Shown: positions 43,593-53,198 of the stretch, one piece after another
Numbering within the stretch: position 1 is the stretch's first letter
How the letters are laid out: the number at the start of each line of letters is the position of its first letter
Source: Prevotella sp. MGM1
Lineage (GTDB): Bacteria; Bacteroidota; Bacteroidia; Bacteroidales; Bacteroidaceae
DNA: 64,000 bases
Assembly: GCF_002933775.1 (NCBI RefSeq)
Contig: NZ_BEWV01000177.1
Location: 1-64,000, forward strand
Reading direction: 5' to 3'
The notes under the pieces: model-generated
The model's input: only the letters and a program-made list of their open reading frames with translations
Database searches by the model: none
What the model was told of the DNA's origin: nothing
Made by a program: the position numbers and the translations under genes

Positions 43593-43664
43593 GACAAAAA
43601 AACCAATATAATGCAAGAAATAAGTGAAAATATTGCACTTTTTATTATTAATCCCCGTGCATTG

Positions 43665-43696
43665 TTTGCGTAATTGAATTTAAACGACTATCTTTG
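43665..43696 (+). promoter_or_regulatory. promoter of rplY
   Basis: TTTG (43665-43668), 20-base spacer, TATCTTTG (43689-43696), 92 bases before the rplY start: a long leader that could carry regulation. Confidence 0.75.
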
Positions 43697-43788
43697 CATC
43701 GCTTTTTCAAGCACATCGATTAAAATCAGTGTGATGGTGAATTAAGCAAGTATCAATTGTTTAAACTTAATTTAGAGTAACACAAGTT

Positions 43789-44388
43789 ATGAAAGAAATC
43801 AGCTTAACAGGCAAGATGCGCACCGACTTGGGCAAGAAGGCATCTAAGTCAATGCGTAAAGAGGGACTCATTCCCTGCAACATGTACGGAGAGAAAAAAG
43901 GCGAGAACGGACTTCCCGAAGCAATGTCATTCGCAGTGTCAATGACAGAACTGCGCAAGATTGTATACACTCCGCACATCTACGTTGTAAACCTCAACAT
44001 AGACGGCAAGGAGCACAAGGCTGTCCTCAAAGAATTGCAGTTCCATCCGGTGACAGACGCTCTGTTGCACGTGGATTTCTATGAGATAAACGAAGTTAAA
44101 CCCATCACAATTGGCATCCCCGTAAAACTCAACGGTCTTGCCCAGGGTGTGCGCGATGGTGGTCGTATCAACCTCTCTATCCGCAAGATTAATGTTACAG
44201 CTCCTTATCAGGCCATACCGGAACACCTCGACATCGACGTTACCAACCTTCGCCTCGGCAAGAGCATCAAGGTAGGTGAGTTGAGTTTCGAAGGTCTCGA
44301 ACTCGCCACTCCGGCAGAAGTTATCGTATGTTCTGTTAAAACCACACGCGCATCCAAATCGGCTGCCGCAGCCGCTGCTGCTCAATAA
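43789..44388 (+). CDS. rplY: 50S ribosomal protein L25 (CTC form)
   Basis: 199 residues: N-terminal L25 5S-rRNA-binding domain (1-95, [19 protein letters not shown]) plus the C-terminal TL5/CTC beta domain (about 98-185), ending in an Ala-rich tail. It binds 5S rRNA in the large ribosomal subunit. Its stop codon overlaps the start of pth by one base (TAATG). Confidence 0.96.
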   Translation: MKEISLTGKMRTDLGKKASKSMRKEGLIPCNMYGEKKGENGLPEAMSFAVSMTELRKIVYTPHIYVVNLNIDGKEHKAVLKELQFHPVTDALLHVDFYEINEVKPITIGIPVKLNGLAQGVRDGGRINLSIRKINVTAPYQAIPEHLDIDVTNLRLGKSIKVGELSFEGLELATPAEVIVCSVKTTRASKSAAAAAAAQ

Positions 44389-44957
44389 TGGACAAATATT
44401 TGATTGTAGGGTTGGGAAATGTCGGCAACGAATACGACAATACCCGCCACAATACAGGATTTATGATATTGGATGCCTTCGCCAAGGCATCCAATATTGT
44501 TTTTGATGACCGCCGTTACGGATTTGTAGCAGAGACGAGCATCAAAGGGCGAAAAGTGATCTTACTGAAACCAAGCACATTCATGAATCTCAGCGGCAAT
44601 GCCGTCAGATATTGGATGAACAAAGAAAACATCGATATCGACCGACTGCTCGTCATAGTCGACGACCTTTCCCTGCCTCTCGGCACGCTGCGCCTGAAAC
44701 CTTCAGGAAGCAACGGCGGACACAATGGCTTAGGAAATATACAATCCGTGCTCGGTACCGACAAATACAGCCGTCTGCGTGTAGGCATCGGCAACGATTT
44801 TCCTCGCGGCATGCAAGTGGAATGGGTTCTCGGCAGATATGACGAAGAGGAGATGAAAGCACTTGAACCGAAGTTTGACACGGCCGGTGAGATAATCAAA
44901 AGTTTCGTGCTTTCGGGTGTCAACATCACCATGAATGCGTTCAATAAAAAGAAATAA
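44388..44957 (+). CDS. pth: peptidyl-tRNA hydrolase
   Basis: 189 residues. [19 protein letters not shown] (catalytic His), FMNLSGNAV and [20 protein letters not shown] (catalytic Asp), GGHNGLGNI. It hydrolyses peptidyl-tRNA released from stalled ribosomes. Overlaps rplY by one base; the L25-Pth-S4 protein order is common in Bacteroidetes. Confidence 0.97.
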   Translation: MDKYLIVGLGNVGNEYDNTRHNTGFMILDAFAKASNIVFDDRRYGFVAETSIKGRKVILLKPSTFMNLSGNAVRYWMNKENIDIDRLLVIVDDLSLPLGTLRLKPSGSNGGHNGLGNIQSVLGTDKYSRLRVGIGNDFPRGMQVEWVLGRYDEEEMKALEPKFDTAGEIIKSFVLSGVNITMNAFNKKK

Positions 44958-45022
44958 TATACAAGCGGTTTTCGGATAACACCGCAATAACCATACCCAC
45001 GCTTAAATAATACAATAGGAAA

Positions 45023-45487
45023 ATGACCAATGAGGCAAGAATAGACAAATGGCTGTGGGCCGCACGCATATTCAAGACACGCTCGATAGCGGCCGATGCC
45101 TGCAAGAACGGACGTGTGACAATAAGCGGCACTAACGTCAAACCGTCGCATACGGTCAAGACCGGAGAAACGGTAAGCGTGCGCAAGCCTCCCGTGACAT
45201 ATTCTTTCAAGGTTCTTAAACCCATCGAACAACGTGTCGGTGCGAAATTAATACCGGAGATCTATGAGAATGTGACCACGGCAGATCAGTACGAACTGCT
45301 CGAAATGAACCGCATAAGCGGTTTTGTCAACAGGGCGAGAGGCACCGGTCGCCCCACTAAAAAAGACCGTCGCTCACTCGACGCATTCATAGGCCCGTCA
45401 CTCGAAGGACTCGACGTATACGATGATGGCGATTTCGACTATGACGCAACCGAAGGAAAAGATACGGACGAAGACAACGAGTATTAA
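45023..45487 (+). CDS. S4-domain RNA-binding protein (Hsp15-like)
   Basis: 154 residues. S4 RNA-binding domain at the N-terminus (RIDKWLWAARIFKTRSIAADACKNGRVTISG pattern, residues 6-36), a conserved linker with GRPTKKDRRSLDAF, and an acidic C-terminal tail. Homologues of Hsp15 rescue nascent-chain-bearing 50S subunits. It is 65 bases after pth on the same strand. Confidence 0.9.
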   Translation: MTNEARIDKWLWAARIFKTRSIAADACKNGRVTISGTNVKPSHTVKTGETVSVRKPPVTYSFKVLKPIEQRVGAKLIPEIYENVTTADQYELLEMNRISGFVNRARGTGRPTKKDRRSLDAFIGPSLEGLDVYDDGDFDYDATEGKDTDEDNEY

Positions 45488-45558
45488 GTCGTCATCAGGC
45501 ACTGCCACAACAAACATAAGGCAATACCCAATATTCACATCATTAATTAATATCACTT

Positions 45559-46641
45559 ATGAAAATCATCAGACTATTTATCATGGCAGCCATCATACCC
45601 ATGATGGCATCATGCCTCAACGACAATGGGGGCAACTCAGGATTCAGTGGAGCCGGCGGCACAAGCGGCTATGCAAACACGGCCAACGGCTACATTCAGT
45701 TCGCCTCGATAGGCAACTGGTACATAGTACAGGACGGGAGCAAAGATTGGCTCAAAATAGACCTTATGCGCGGAAACGGATACAGTTTCTATGTAATCCC
45801 GACTCATTTCGAACAGAACAAGACCGGACTTAAACGCACCGCGAGAATAACTATACAGGATGCCAATGAGCACGATGCTTACAGCACATTCTACCTCGCA
45901 CAGTATGCCACCAGAGGCGACGGCTCACTCGGAAACGCACCTCTCGTAAAAACGATAAAGGGTGACGATGGAACAGATATCACAATCACGTATGACGATA
46001 AATGCCGTCCCACAACATTCAAGATGCTCAGGAACGGAGCCACGAAACACAACATCGGTTTCAACTACAACGATAAAGACACCACACTATACGTAACCAC
46101 AGGGTCAAACACGTTGGAAGGCCGATTTGACGAAGGTTACCAGCCGGACAATCTCACTTCTGAAACCGACACCGTGGTATACAAGAGCGGCATCGTTGCC
46201 AACTCGATATCAATGAGCGTCGAACGGCTTCTTGCCGGAGGTGAAAGATCGGGAGTGTCCCACCTCGTTTCAGGCGGGCAGCGATTTGGAGCAGACGACG
46301 AGCACATCGCCGACAGCCTTAAATACAGGCATATATATCCCGACGGCAGACCGGTTTACGGCGAAGACTTGAAGCTGCACTTCGGTGATGAGAAAACAAG
46401 GGTTAGCAACCGCAACCAATCGGTAGATGCCAACCAATTACTGCTCGGTGCCGACGAGTGCAACCCATTCATGCTGCTCTCACTCTTCCGCAACATGCGC
46501 AACAGCTACGTGATAACGGAGGCTACAGCGAAAAACGGCCGTTTCACAGTGTCTACCGTTCTTAACCCGGACAAGAGCATAAGCACGATGACCGTCACTG
46601 GCAAGACAGGCAATACCGTAAAATATATCTTCGGATACTAA
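45559..46641 (+). CDS. lipoprotein with BACON-like domain
   Basis: 360 residues with a lipoprotein signal (MKIIRLFIMAAIIPMMASC, acylated Cys 19) and a Gly/Ser/Asn-rich linker. Residues about 55-120 (GNWYIVQDGSKDWLKIDL, then RTARITIQDAN...FYLAQYA) show the BACON strand layout. The remainder is beta-rich and unassigned (TDITITYDDKCRPTTFKM, YVITEATAKNGRFTVSTV). Probably surface- or periplasm-anchored. Closed by a strong terminator at 46652. Confidence 0.75.
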   Translation: MKIIRLFIMAAIIPMMASCLNDNGGNSGFSGAGGTSGYANTANGYIQFASIGNWYIVQDGSKDWLKIDLMRGNGYSFYVIPTHFEQNKTGLKRTARITIQDANEHDAYSTFYLAQYATRGDGSLGNAPLVKTIKGDDGTDITITYDDKCRPTTFKMLRNGATKHNIGFNYNDKDTTLYVTTGSNTLEGRFDEGYQPDNLTSETDTVVYKSGIVANSISMSVERLLAGGERSGVSHLVSGGQRFGADDEHIADSLKYRHIYPDGRPVYGEDLKLHFGDEKTRVSNRNQSVDANQLLLGADECNPFMLLSLFRNMRNSYVITEATAKNGRFTVSTVLNPDKSISTMTVTGKTGNTVKYIFGY

Positions 46642-46651
46642 TACATACTAC

Positions 46652-46705
46652 AAGAATGCCGGGAGCGCAAATCGGCCAACGATGCGTCTCCCGGCATTCT
46701 TGTTT
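46652..46705 (+). terminator. intrinsic terminator
   Basis: Perfect 14-bp stem (46652-46665 with 46688-46701) after the lipoprotein gene. It lies inside the longest open frame of the next gene, showing that the antiporter starts later. Confidence 0.8.
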
Positions 46706-46751
46706 CAAGGACATAAAATATCGACCCAAGACAAAAGAAAATAATACGGAA

Positions 46752-47744
46752 ATGGCATTATACATAGTATATATCATAATAGGTATTGTTCTCGTGCTAC
46801 GTGGAGCCGACCGGCTCACCGAAGGAGCATCCGCACTGGCCCGTCGCATGCAGGTTCCCGAAATGATTATCGGCCTGACCATCGTGGCCGCCGGCACATC
46901 GGCGCCAGAGCTGTTTGTCAGCCTCACATCGGCATTGAAAGGCTCCGCCGATATGGCCGTTGGAAATGTCATCGGCAGCAATATCCTCAACACTCTGCTC
47001 ATCGTGGGATGCGCAGCCATGGTATCACCGATCACCATCTCACGATCCACCGTGTCGAAAGATCTCCCTCTCTCGGTTGCCATGACAGTACTGCTGATCA
47101 TTCTCTGTCTCGACAATTTCTCCGGAATAAATATAAGGGGTAACACGATCGACCGGGCAGACGGAATGATACTGCTCGTATTCTTCACCACATTCATGGC
47201 ATTCACCATCTATACCGTGAAACGAGAAAAAAACGAAATCGCGGCCGCCAATACAGGCAATGGAACGACAGACGAACATGCTTCCAATACCGGCATGCCG
47301 GTATGGAAAAGCATCGCTTTCATTTCTATCGGACTATTGTTCCTCATTATCGGCAGCGACCTTTTCTCTGACTATGCCACAAAAGTGGCCGCAATACTCG
47401 GAATGAGCGATGCCACCATCGGCATCACCATCGTGGCAGGAGGCACATCGCTGCCCGAACTGGCAACAAGCGTGGTGGCCGCCCGTAAAGGACAGTCGGC
47501 AATGGCCATTGGCAATGTCATCGGCAGCAACGTGTTCAACATCCTTGCCATTCTCGGAATCACGGCTGCCATCAGCCCGCTGACCATCACAGACATCACC
47601 ATCACAGACCTTTGCGTGATGATTGCCGGAGCGGTGGCTGTATGGCTTTTCTCTTTCACGAGATATACCGTAAGCCGGACGGAAGGAGTACTGCTCACTT
47701 TAAGCTACATAGGGTATGCCGCTTGGCGGCTGTTCAATGTCTGA
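46752..47744 (+). CDS. calcium/sodium antiporter (CaCA family, YrbG-like)
   Basis: 330 residues with about ten transmembrane helices in two homologous halves. Each half has an alpha-repeat: GTSAPELFVSLTSALKGSAD...GNVIGSNILN in the first and GGTSLPELATSVVAARKGQS...GNVIGSNVFN in the second, the cation-binding core of K+-independent Ca/Na exchangers. Inner membrane. The frame is open from 46656, but that stretch is occupied by a terminator; ATG at 46752 starts directly before the first helix. Confidence 0.93.
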   Translation: MALYIVYIIIGIVLVLRGADRLTEGASALARRMQVPEMIIGLTIVAAGTSAPELFVSLTSALKGSADMAVGNVIGSNILNTLLIVGCAAMVSPITISRSTVSKDLPLSVAMTVLLIILCLDNFSGINIRGNTIDRADGMILLVFFTTFMAFTIYTVKREKNEIAAANTGNGTTDEHASNTGMPVWKSIAFISIGLLFLIIGSDLFSDYATKVAAILGMSDATIGITIVAGGTSLPELATSVVAARKGQSAMAIGNVIGSNVFNILAILGITAAISPLTITDITITDLCVMIAGAVAVWLFSFTRYTVSRTEGVLLTLSYIGYAAWRLFNV

Positions 47745-47827
47745 CACACATTGCCGCATAGCCAAGCATTGCCGCCCACATACGCATAAACATAAGGCAA
47801 CAAAATATACCGGTTGCCTATCAGATC

Positions 47828-47857
47828 AATAAAGCCATGAAAAACGGCTTTATTTTC
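47828..47857 (+). terminator. intrinsic terminator after the antiporter gene
   Basis: 9-bp stem AATAAAGCC/GGCTTTATT followed by TTTT. Confidence 0.65.
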
Positions 47858-47906
47858 TCAAACCGGAGAACCGATACGATAAAAAACATAATACGCAACA
47901 ACATTT

Positions 47907-47941
47907 AAGCGGACATGGAATGATCTCCATGTCCGCTTTTT
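47907..47941 (+). terminator. second intrinsic terminator
   Basis: 13-bp perfect stem (47907-47919 with 47926-47938) and a run of five T. It is 50 bases after the preceding terminator and has no gene between. Confidence 0.75.
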
Positions 47942-48217
47942 ACAATAGGGCACCTTCTTATATTTTTATAAATGAATCTGTCAATCCGTTACAAGACGCT
48001 CGGTTGTCCGTTGCAAATCTCACTTTTTCGTTTTATATATTAATTCCGGCTGTTCATCGACCAAACGACCTCATTGACAGAGGAAGTTACCGCACAAGAA
48101 TAATAAAGCAAAACAAACTGACACTCAATAACTTATCAACATAAAAACCATTACTATGTCCCGTTTATTACAACTATCAAGCAGTAAAATAATCTTATCA
48201 CGTATGCCAAATGTTAA

Positions 48218-48784
48218 AAAACGTGTATTGATAATACAGAAGACCGCATCGGCATCTATGACATAGAGAATAAAGAGCTTAAAATAATCACCATCGACGG
48301 CAACCACGGTATTGATGCGGGAACAAGCGTGACTCCTACCGCCGTAAGCAACGACGGAACCGTGGTGGGATATACCACCGGCCAATGGTTTGACCCGCGT
48401 AACGCTATCATACTGAAAGCCGGTGAAGACCAGCCGAGACTATTGAAAGACGTATACGGCTCACTCGAAGAGCTTGCAGAGTATGACGACAACGGTTTCC
48501 ATACCGTTACAGGCATCACGGGAGACGGAAGATACATCACCGTATTCGGCAGCGTTCTATCCGAGAAAGAGATTGACAGAGAGATTATTCCGACAGCCAT
48601 AGTGAAATCATACGTACTCGATACAAAAGGCAACATCACCGACGGCATCAGCAACATAACAAATAACACGAAGAAAAACGCAGAGTACTTCACCGTTGAT
48701 GGCCGCAGGATTTCCGCTCCGGTAAAAGGTCTTAATATCATAAAGACTTCCAACGGAGAGACAAGAAAGTTCTTCGTGAAATAA
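48218..48784 (+). pseudogene. 3' remnant of a secreted beta-propeller-like protein with C-terminal sorting signal
   Basis: The frame opens after a stop at 48215-48217 with no usable start codon and runs 188 codons. It contains propeller-like strands (IGIYDIENKELKIITIDG, TAVSNDGTVVGYTTGQW, TVTGITGDGRYITVFGS) reminiscent of HAF-type repeats, and ends with a Prevotella-type C-terminal signal (YFTVDGRRISAPVKGLNI, then KFFVK). An upstream ATG frame from 48156 would join it if the A6 run at 48216-48221 were A7. The rest of the original gene is missing. A GTG at 48329 is a possible but unlikely start. Confidence 0.7.
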
Positions 48785-48900
48785 TAAAAGATACTTTGTG
48801 ATACACAAAAAAAGAACTCTTTTCATTGCACATAGACAATCAACTTTTGAAATGAAAAAGAGATAAAGGGCAAAAGATATTCATCATCAGAATATCAGAT

Positions 48901-48944
48901 AAACAATGGGGGGACACGACATCGGTCGTGTCCCCCCATTGTTT
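48901..48944. terminator. bidirectional terminator
   Basis: 20-bp stem (48901-48920 with 48925-48944) around a 4-base ATCG loop, including a G6/C6 block, between convergent genes. Rightward it is followed by TTTTT. Confidence 0.85.
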
Positions 48945-48977
48945 TTATCACGTATATCCTGCCGGCAAGCTCCCTAT

Positions 48978-49394
48978 TCATTTCCCGGAACACTCCGGGC
49001 ACTGTCCCTTGAACATGTAGTTTACGGATTCGGGACGGTAACCGCGGGGCAACGACACGGCAGGCACAGGCACATTGTCAATGCAGAACGTGCGGTGGCA
49101 ACTCTCACAGTAGAAATGCACATGTAGATCATCGTCCGCCTCGCCATCACTCGTGCACAGTTCGTAGCGTGCACTGCCGCCGCCGTCTTCTATGACATGC
49201 ACGAGGTGATTGTCGCGAAAAATCGTAAGGGCACGGAATATGCCGGATTTATCAAGTGTCAATATCTTATGCTCAAGCTCTGTAAGCGACATAGGACGGT
49301 CGGCCGCAAGCAGCGCACGCACAACCAATATGCGATTGGCTGTCGGACGTATGCCGTGGGCAATAAGTATATCCGTATTTTTGTCTGCACCCAT
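48978..49394 (-). CDS. Fur-family transcriptional regulator
   Basis: 138 residues. N-terminal winged helix (IRPTANRILVVRALLAADRP) and C-terminal metal-binding part with DLHVHFYCESCH (H91, H93, C96, C99) and a terminal CPEC (C132, C135) forming a structural zinc site. It senses a metal or peroxide; the exact type (Fur, Zur or PerR) cannot be told. ATG at 49394 is chosen because a full consensus promoter (49412-49442) lies inside the longer frame that would start at 49460. Confidence 0.9.
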   Translation of the reverse strand: MGADKNTDILIAHGIRPTANRILVVRALLAADRPMSLTELEHKILTLDKSGIFRALTIFRDNHLVHVIEDGGGSARYELCTSDGEADDDLHVHFYCESCHRTFCIDNVPVPAVSLPRGYRPESVNYMFKGQCPECSGK

Positions 49395-49411
49395 ATTCCG
49401 CTTTTTACCCG

Positions 49412-49442
49412 CAAAAATAACAATCATTCCGCAAATGGCAAA
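49412..49442 (-). promoter_or_regulatory. consensus promoter of the Fur-family gene
   Basis: Minus strand TTTG (49439-49442), 19-base spacer, TATTTTTG (49412-49419), 17 bases before the ATG at 49394: an exact TTTG-N19-TAnnTTTG match. Confidence 0.75.
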
Positions 49443-49484
49443 ATAAAACGCCGGCAACATCGACCTGTTAATGCTTTTTTTGAG

Positions 49485-49492
49485 TATCTTTG
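49485..49492 (+). promoter_or_regulatory. -7 promoter element (TATCTTTG)
   Basis: Exact TAnnTTTG match upstream of the hypothetical gene at 49570, divergent from the Fur-family promoter, so both may be controlled by that regulator. Confidence 0.55.
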
Positions 49493-49569
49493 CGGACAGA
49501 TAGGCTTCGCCTCAGTAATTTGAAACAAGTTTCATTACATTCGACTTGCACTATCTTTATATATATATT

Positions 49570-50313
49570 ATGACACAGACAGACAAATATAAAACACTCG
49601 CAGCGCTAATACGCGGATATTTCACGGCATATATCAACGGTATATACGATGCGATGAACAAACAGAATGACGGTAAAATAACCCCGCTGACAATGAAAAC
49701 ACTTGCCATGGAGCACTATGAGAACATGGTGGGAGGCTTCAACGACACAATGTTCTTCATCATTTCACAACTCAATTACAGCCTTGACGAGATAGAGAAA
49801 CAACTCAAGGCCATGGGCGCAGGCAACACCTCATTGTTCGAACTAATGAGAATGGCATGCCGCACGGATGAGATGTTCGAAGCCATGACAACCGAATACA
49901 AGCGTAATGTCACCGCTATACTCGAAGGCCGCTTCACAAAAGCGGTGGAACACTTCAAGAACTACACGCGAAACGGCACTGAAGATCCTGTCGACAACGA
50001 ACTTGCCATAAGACTGCTGGTAAGGACTGTGATGACGGCTTACACCATGGGTATACGCGAGGCAAAGACCGGGAAGGCTACATTAAGACAGGCCACGCTG
50101 ATCGGTCTGCTTACGGAGAACATAACACTTATATTGCACGACAAACCGCTTGACACAGCAAAAACAGACAGGATAAATACAATGGACGAATATATAAGGT
50201 ATGTATGCGGCACAGACGAAAACATATGTGCAATGATGGACGAGATGAATGTGACATACGAGAACATCATCAAGAACGAAGGCATCATATCAAACGATGA
50301 CATGGCAAACTGA
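49570..50313 (+). CDS. hypothetical all-helical cytoplasmic protein
   Basis: 247 residues, with no signal peptide or membrane segment. Predicted helical throughout, Met-rich, with segments TLAALIRGYFTAYINGIYDA and LAIRLLVRTVMTAYTMGI. I recognise no family. ATG at 49570 (MTQTDKYKT) is preferred over 49546, which would add a hydrophobic HYLYIYI prefix. It is transcribed away from the Fur-family gene, with their -7 elements 66 bases apart. Confidence 0.7.
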   Translation: MTQTDKYKTLAALIRGYFTAYINGIYDAMNKQNDGKITPLTMKTLAMEHYENMVGGFNDTMFFIISQLNYSLDEIEKQLKAMGAGNTSLFELMRMACRTDEMFEAMTTEYKRNVTAILEGRFTKAVEHFKNYTRNGTEDPVDNELAIRLLVRTVMTAYTMGIREAKTGKATLRQATLIGLLTENITLILHDKPLDTAKTDRINTMDEYIRYVCGTDENICAMMDEMNVTYENIIKNEGIISNDDMAN

Positions 50314-50451
50314 AACGAAAGCCGGATAAAGGCCGCCATACATTATCCCTCATGCGGACACGCAATATCCGAAATACCGTACATCCACATATCGGAGAAA
50401 TACAAACTACTGTTTAAAGAAACAATATCAATCATCTAAAAACTTATCCAC

Positions 50452-51738
50452 ATGAATAAAAAGAGTGTCATCATGCTGTTGTTTACGTGCTGCTCGCTGT
50501 CTGCGGCAGCACAGTTCTCGAAAGCGAAGCGGGACTACGTGGAATACATCATCACGACAGACCACAAAGACCGCAACTACAACACAGGAGAAGAGGCTAT
50601 AATAAAAATAGAGGCTTACAAAGGCGGCATTCCGGTAGACGGAGTGAAGGTGTATTACAGCACGGGAGACGAGATGATGCCGTACAAAAAAGACTCAGCC
50701 ACATTCCGTAACGGCACGGCAACCGTCGCGATGGGCACACGCAGCGAGCCTGGTTTCCGCTCGTGCAATCTCAATTTCACCGTATACGGCAAGACAATCA
50801 AAGACCTTGTCAAAGTGGCATACAGTCCGCAAGACATCAAAAGCCTGACACCCATGCCCGAAGACTTCGACAAATTCTGGCAGAATACGATGAGAAAAGC
50901 AGGGAAAACAAAACTGAGACCTGAGATAACACCGCTGCCGCAATACTCCACGGACAAGGTAGAAGTAAGTCTTGTGAAACTTACGGTAGGCCCGAACGGC
51001 AGAAACATGTACGGCTATCTCACCAAACCGAAAGGCAATGGCACTTATCCGGTACTGTTCTGTCCGCCCGGCGCAGGGTCGAAAAAGATCTCACCGACAA
51101 CATATTACAGCGAGCTCGGATTCATATACCTGAACATCAACATCCACAACGGATGCAACCCTGAACTGGACGACGAGGAGTACAAGAAGGCCGAAGAAAT
51201 CGCGAAAGACTACAACCGCAACGGCATAGGCTCAAAGGAAACGTTCTACTACCGTGACGTATATGCGGGATGCTCCCGCTGCATCGACTTTCTGTGCTCA
51301 CTTCCAGAATGGGACGGTGTCAATGCTGGCGTAACAGGGGGCAGTCAAGGCGGCGCGCTGTCGATAGTCACGGCGGCATTGAACCGGAAAGTGACTTTCT
51401 GCTCGCCGTTCTACCCCGCCCTTTGCGATGTGCTCGGCTTCAAATACGACCGCGCCGGCGGCTGGCCGAAGTATTTCAGAAACACCACCGAACCGGCCGG
51501 AGCCGAAGAGACACTGGCGTACTATGACGTGGCGAACTTCGCACGACGTGTCAAATGCCCGGTGTTCTACTCTTTCGGGTATAACGACGAGACATGCTCG
51601 CCCACATCAACATTCGCCGCTTACAACGAGATTACAACAGAAAAAGTATTACGTGTGACTCCGACGAGCGGCCACTGGAGATTTCCCGAGACCAACGACG
51701 AGTCGGTGGAATGGATGAAAAGCAAAATAAAGAAGTGA
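50452..51738 (+). CDS. acetylxylan esterase (carbohydrate esterase family 7)
   Basis: 428 residues: signal peptide (MNKKSVIMLLFTCCSLSAAA), an N-terminal beta-sandwich (about 25-125), then the AXE1/CE7 alpha/beta-hydrolase with the nucleophile in GVTGGSQGGAL (near 298), Asp in FGYNDETCSPTS and His in TSGHWRF. It removes acetyl groups from xylan-type or cephalosporin-type substrates in the periplasm. Stands alone with no polysaccharide-utilization locus around it. Confidence 0.92.
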   Translation: MNKKSVIMLLFTCCSLSAAAQFSKAKRDYVEYIITTDHKDRNYNTGEEAIIKIEAYKGGIPVDGVKVYYSTGDEMMPYKKDSATFRNGTATVAMGTRSEPGFRSCNLNFTVYGKTIKDLVKVAYSPQDIKSLTPMPEDFDKFWQNTMRKAGKTKLRPEITPLPQYSTDKVEVSLVKLTVGPNGRNMYGYLTKPKGNGTYPVLFCPPGAGSKKISPTTYYSELGFIYLNINIHNGCNPELDDEEYKKAEEIAKDYNRNGIGSKETFYYRDVYAGCSRCIDFLCSLPEWDGVNAGVTGGSQGGALSIVTAALNRKVTFCSPFYPALCDVLGFKYDRAGGWPKYFRNTTEPAGAEETLAYYDVANFARRVKCPVFYSFGYNDETCSPTSTFAAYNEITTEKVLRVTPTSGHWRFPETNDESVEWMKSKIKK

Positions 51739-51880
51739 CAACGCAAGGAAATGCAGGTTGTGACGGCAAGGCAAAGAAACAATAACCTCGAGATAAAGAA
51801 ATGACGGTCGGAAAATAGAAAACAATCCCCGAAAAACAAGAACAAGAATAACAGCAAGACCGTAATCACCCGAACACAGG

Positions 51881-51948
51881 GACACGGAGCCACAGAGGTA
51901 TATCGCCCTAAATGACATTACACCCCGAGCTCCGTGTCTCTTTTTTTT
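51881..51948 (+). terminator. intrinsic terminator after the esterase gene
   Basis: 10-bp stem GACACGGAGC/GCTCCGTGTC with a 38-base loop, followed by a run of eight T. Also lies at the 3' end of convergent mnmA. Confidence 0.75.
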
Positions 51949-51960
51949 ACTTAATTCGTT

Positions 51961-53031
51961 TCAAAGCGTAATCTCGCCTGAACCGAAGCATCGGTGATGC
52001 CGCTCATCATACACAACACAGAACTGCCCCGGCGCCACTCCCTGTATAGGCCGTTCGGCATGAACGACATACGCCCCTTCGCCAGTCTGTTCGAGCGTAG
52101 CGGGATGATACTCCGGCGTATGCCGTATCTTGAACGTCACTCTGCCCATCTCCACCCGTCTGGTAAGAAAATGGAAATCGCGGATGGGGAATGTGCTCTT
52201 ATATGCCGTGACCGGCTCGAAACCGTGGCTTACGTAAAGTATGTTTTCATCCACATCTTTTTTCACCGCATACCACGGCCCTCCGCCGAAACCCAGACCG
52301 TGCCGCTGTCCAATTGTATGAAACCAAAGTCCGCGGTGCCGGCCTATCTTCTTTCCGGTTTCCAGTTCCAGCACATCGCCCGGATTCTCACCGAGATACC
52401 TCCGGATATATTCGTTATAGTTTATCTTTCCCAAGAAGCAGATGCCCTGCGAGTCCTTGCGCTTAGCGTTGACAAGATGTTCGCGCTCGGCAATCTCCCG
52501 CACCTCGCCTTTCATATAGTGACCTATGGGAAACAATGCCTTACGCAACTGCCAGTCGTAAATCCGCGCGAGAAAATCGGTCTGATCTTTCACCGGGTCG
52601 GGACTTGTGACAAGCCACTTGTCACCATCTTCAATTTCCGTGCGGGCATAGTGCCCCGTAGCTATGAGGTCGTAGCCATGGCCTATCTTGTCGTGAAACG
52701 CACCAAACTTGATAAGCCTGTTGCACATCACGTCGGGATTAGGGGTGAAGCCCGCCCGCACCTTGTCCATCGTATAGCGGGTGACTCCGTCCCAATACTC
52801 GCGGTGACAGTCTACCACCTGCAACTTACAACCGTATCTGGCAGCCACCACCGTAGCCATCTCCATGTCTTCCTCGCTTGCGCAGTCCCACTCTTCCTGT
52901 TCCTCCGGGCCTATCTTTATATAGAAACAGTCGGGCGTCAGCCCGCGGCTTGCCAACTCATGCACCACCACCGAACTGTCTACCCCGCCTGAGAGGAGCA
53001 CGGCGATCTTCTTGTCGTCTAACTTTTCCAT
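51961..53031 (-). CDS. mnmA: tRNA 2-thiouridine(34) synthase MnmA
   Basis: 356 residues. PP-loop LLSGGVDSS (12-20), catalytic Cys in PNPDVMCNRLIKF (C103) and DSQGICFLG with the second Cys. C-terminal tRNA-binding barrel ends with VAPGQFCVVYD. It thiolates U34 of Lys, Glu and Gln tRNAs, using ATP and a persulfide donor. Convergent with the esterase gene and divergent from the SPFH gene. Confidence 0.97.
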   Translation of the reverse strand: MEKLDDKKIAVLLSGGVDSSVVVHELASRGLTPDCFYIKIGPEEQEEWDCASEEDMEMATVVAARYGCKLQVVDCHREYWDGVTRYTMDKVRAGFTPNPDVMCNRLIKFGAFHDKIGHGYDLIATGHYARTEIEDGDKWLVTSPDPVKDQTDFLARIYDWQLRKALFPIGHYMKGEVREIAEREHLVNAKRKDSQGICFLGKINYNEYIRRYLGENPGDVLELETGKKIGRHRGLWFHTIGQRHGLGFGGGPWYAVKKDVDENILYVSHGFEPVTAYKSTFPIRDFHFLTRRVEMGRVTFKIRHTPEYHPATLEQTGEGAYVVHAERPIQGVAPGQFCVVYDERHHRCFGSGEITL

Positions 53032-53151
53032 AGCGCAAAATTAATCAAAAACAAAACAACCGGCAGTCTGAGACAGAGGGATTTGATATCCATTTTTGTT
53101 AAATAATATAAAATTCACGATACGACAAGTGTCAAAAAGTAAATCAATGCT

Positions 53152-53159
53152 TATCTTTG
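53152..53159 (+). promoter_or_regulatory. -7 promoter element (TATCTTTG) of the SPFH gene
   Basis: Exact TAnnTTTG match 40 bases upstream of the start codon at 53199. Confidence 0.6.
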
Positions 53160-53198
53160 TGATATTAAAATGATATTACTTTAAAATATACTTAAAAT

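Noticed and set aside
46656-46751. N-terminal extension of the Ca/Na antiporter
   Set aside because: The stretch is the terminator hairpin of the preceding gene; the first helix starts right after ATG 46752.
48329-48784. Intact 151-residue gene starting at GTG 48329
   Set aside because: Homologous-looking sequence continues in frame upstream for 37 codons without a start, so this is the end of a broken gene.
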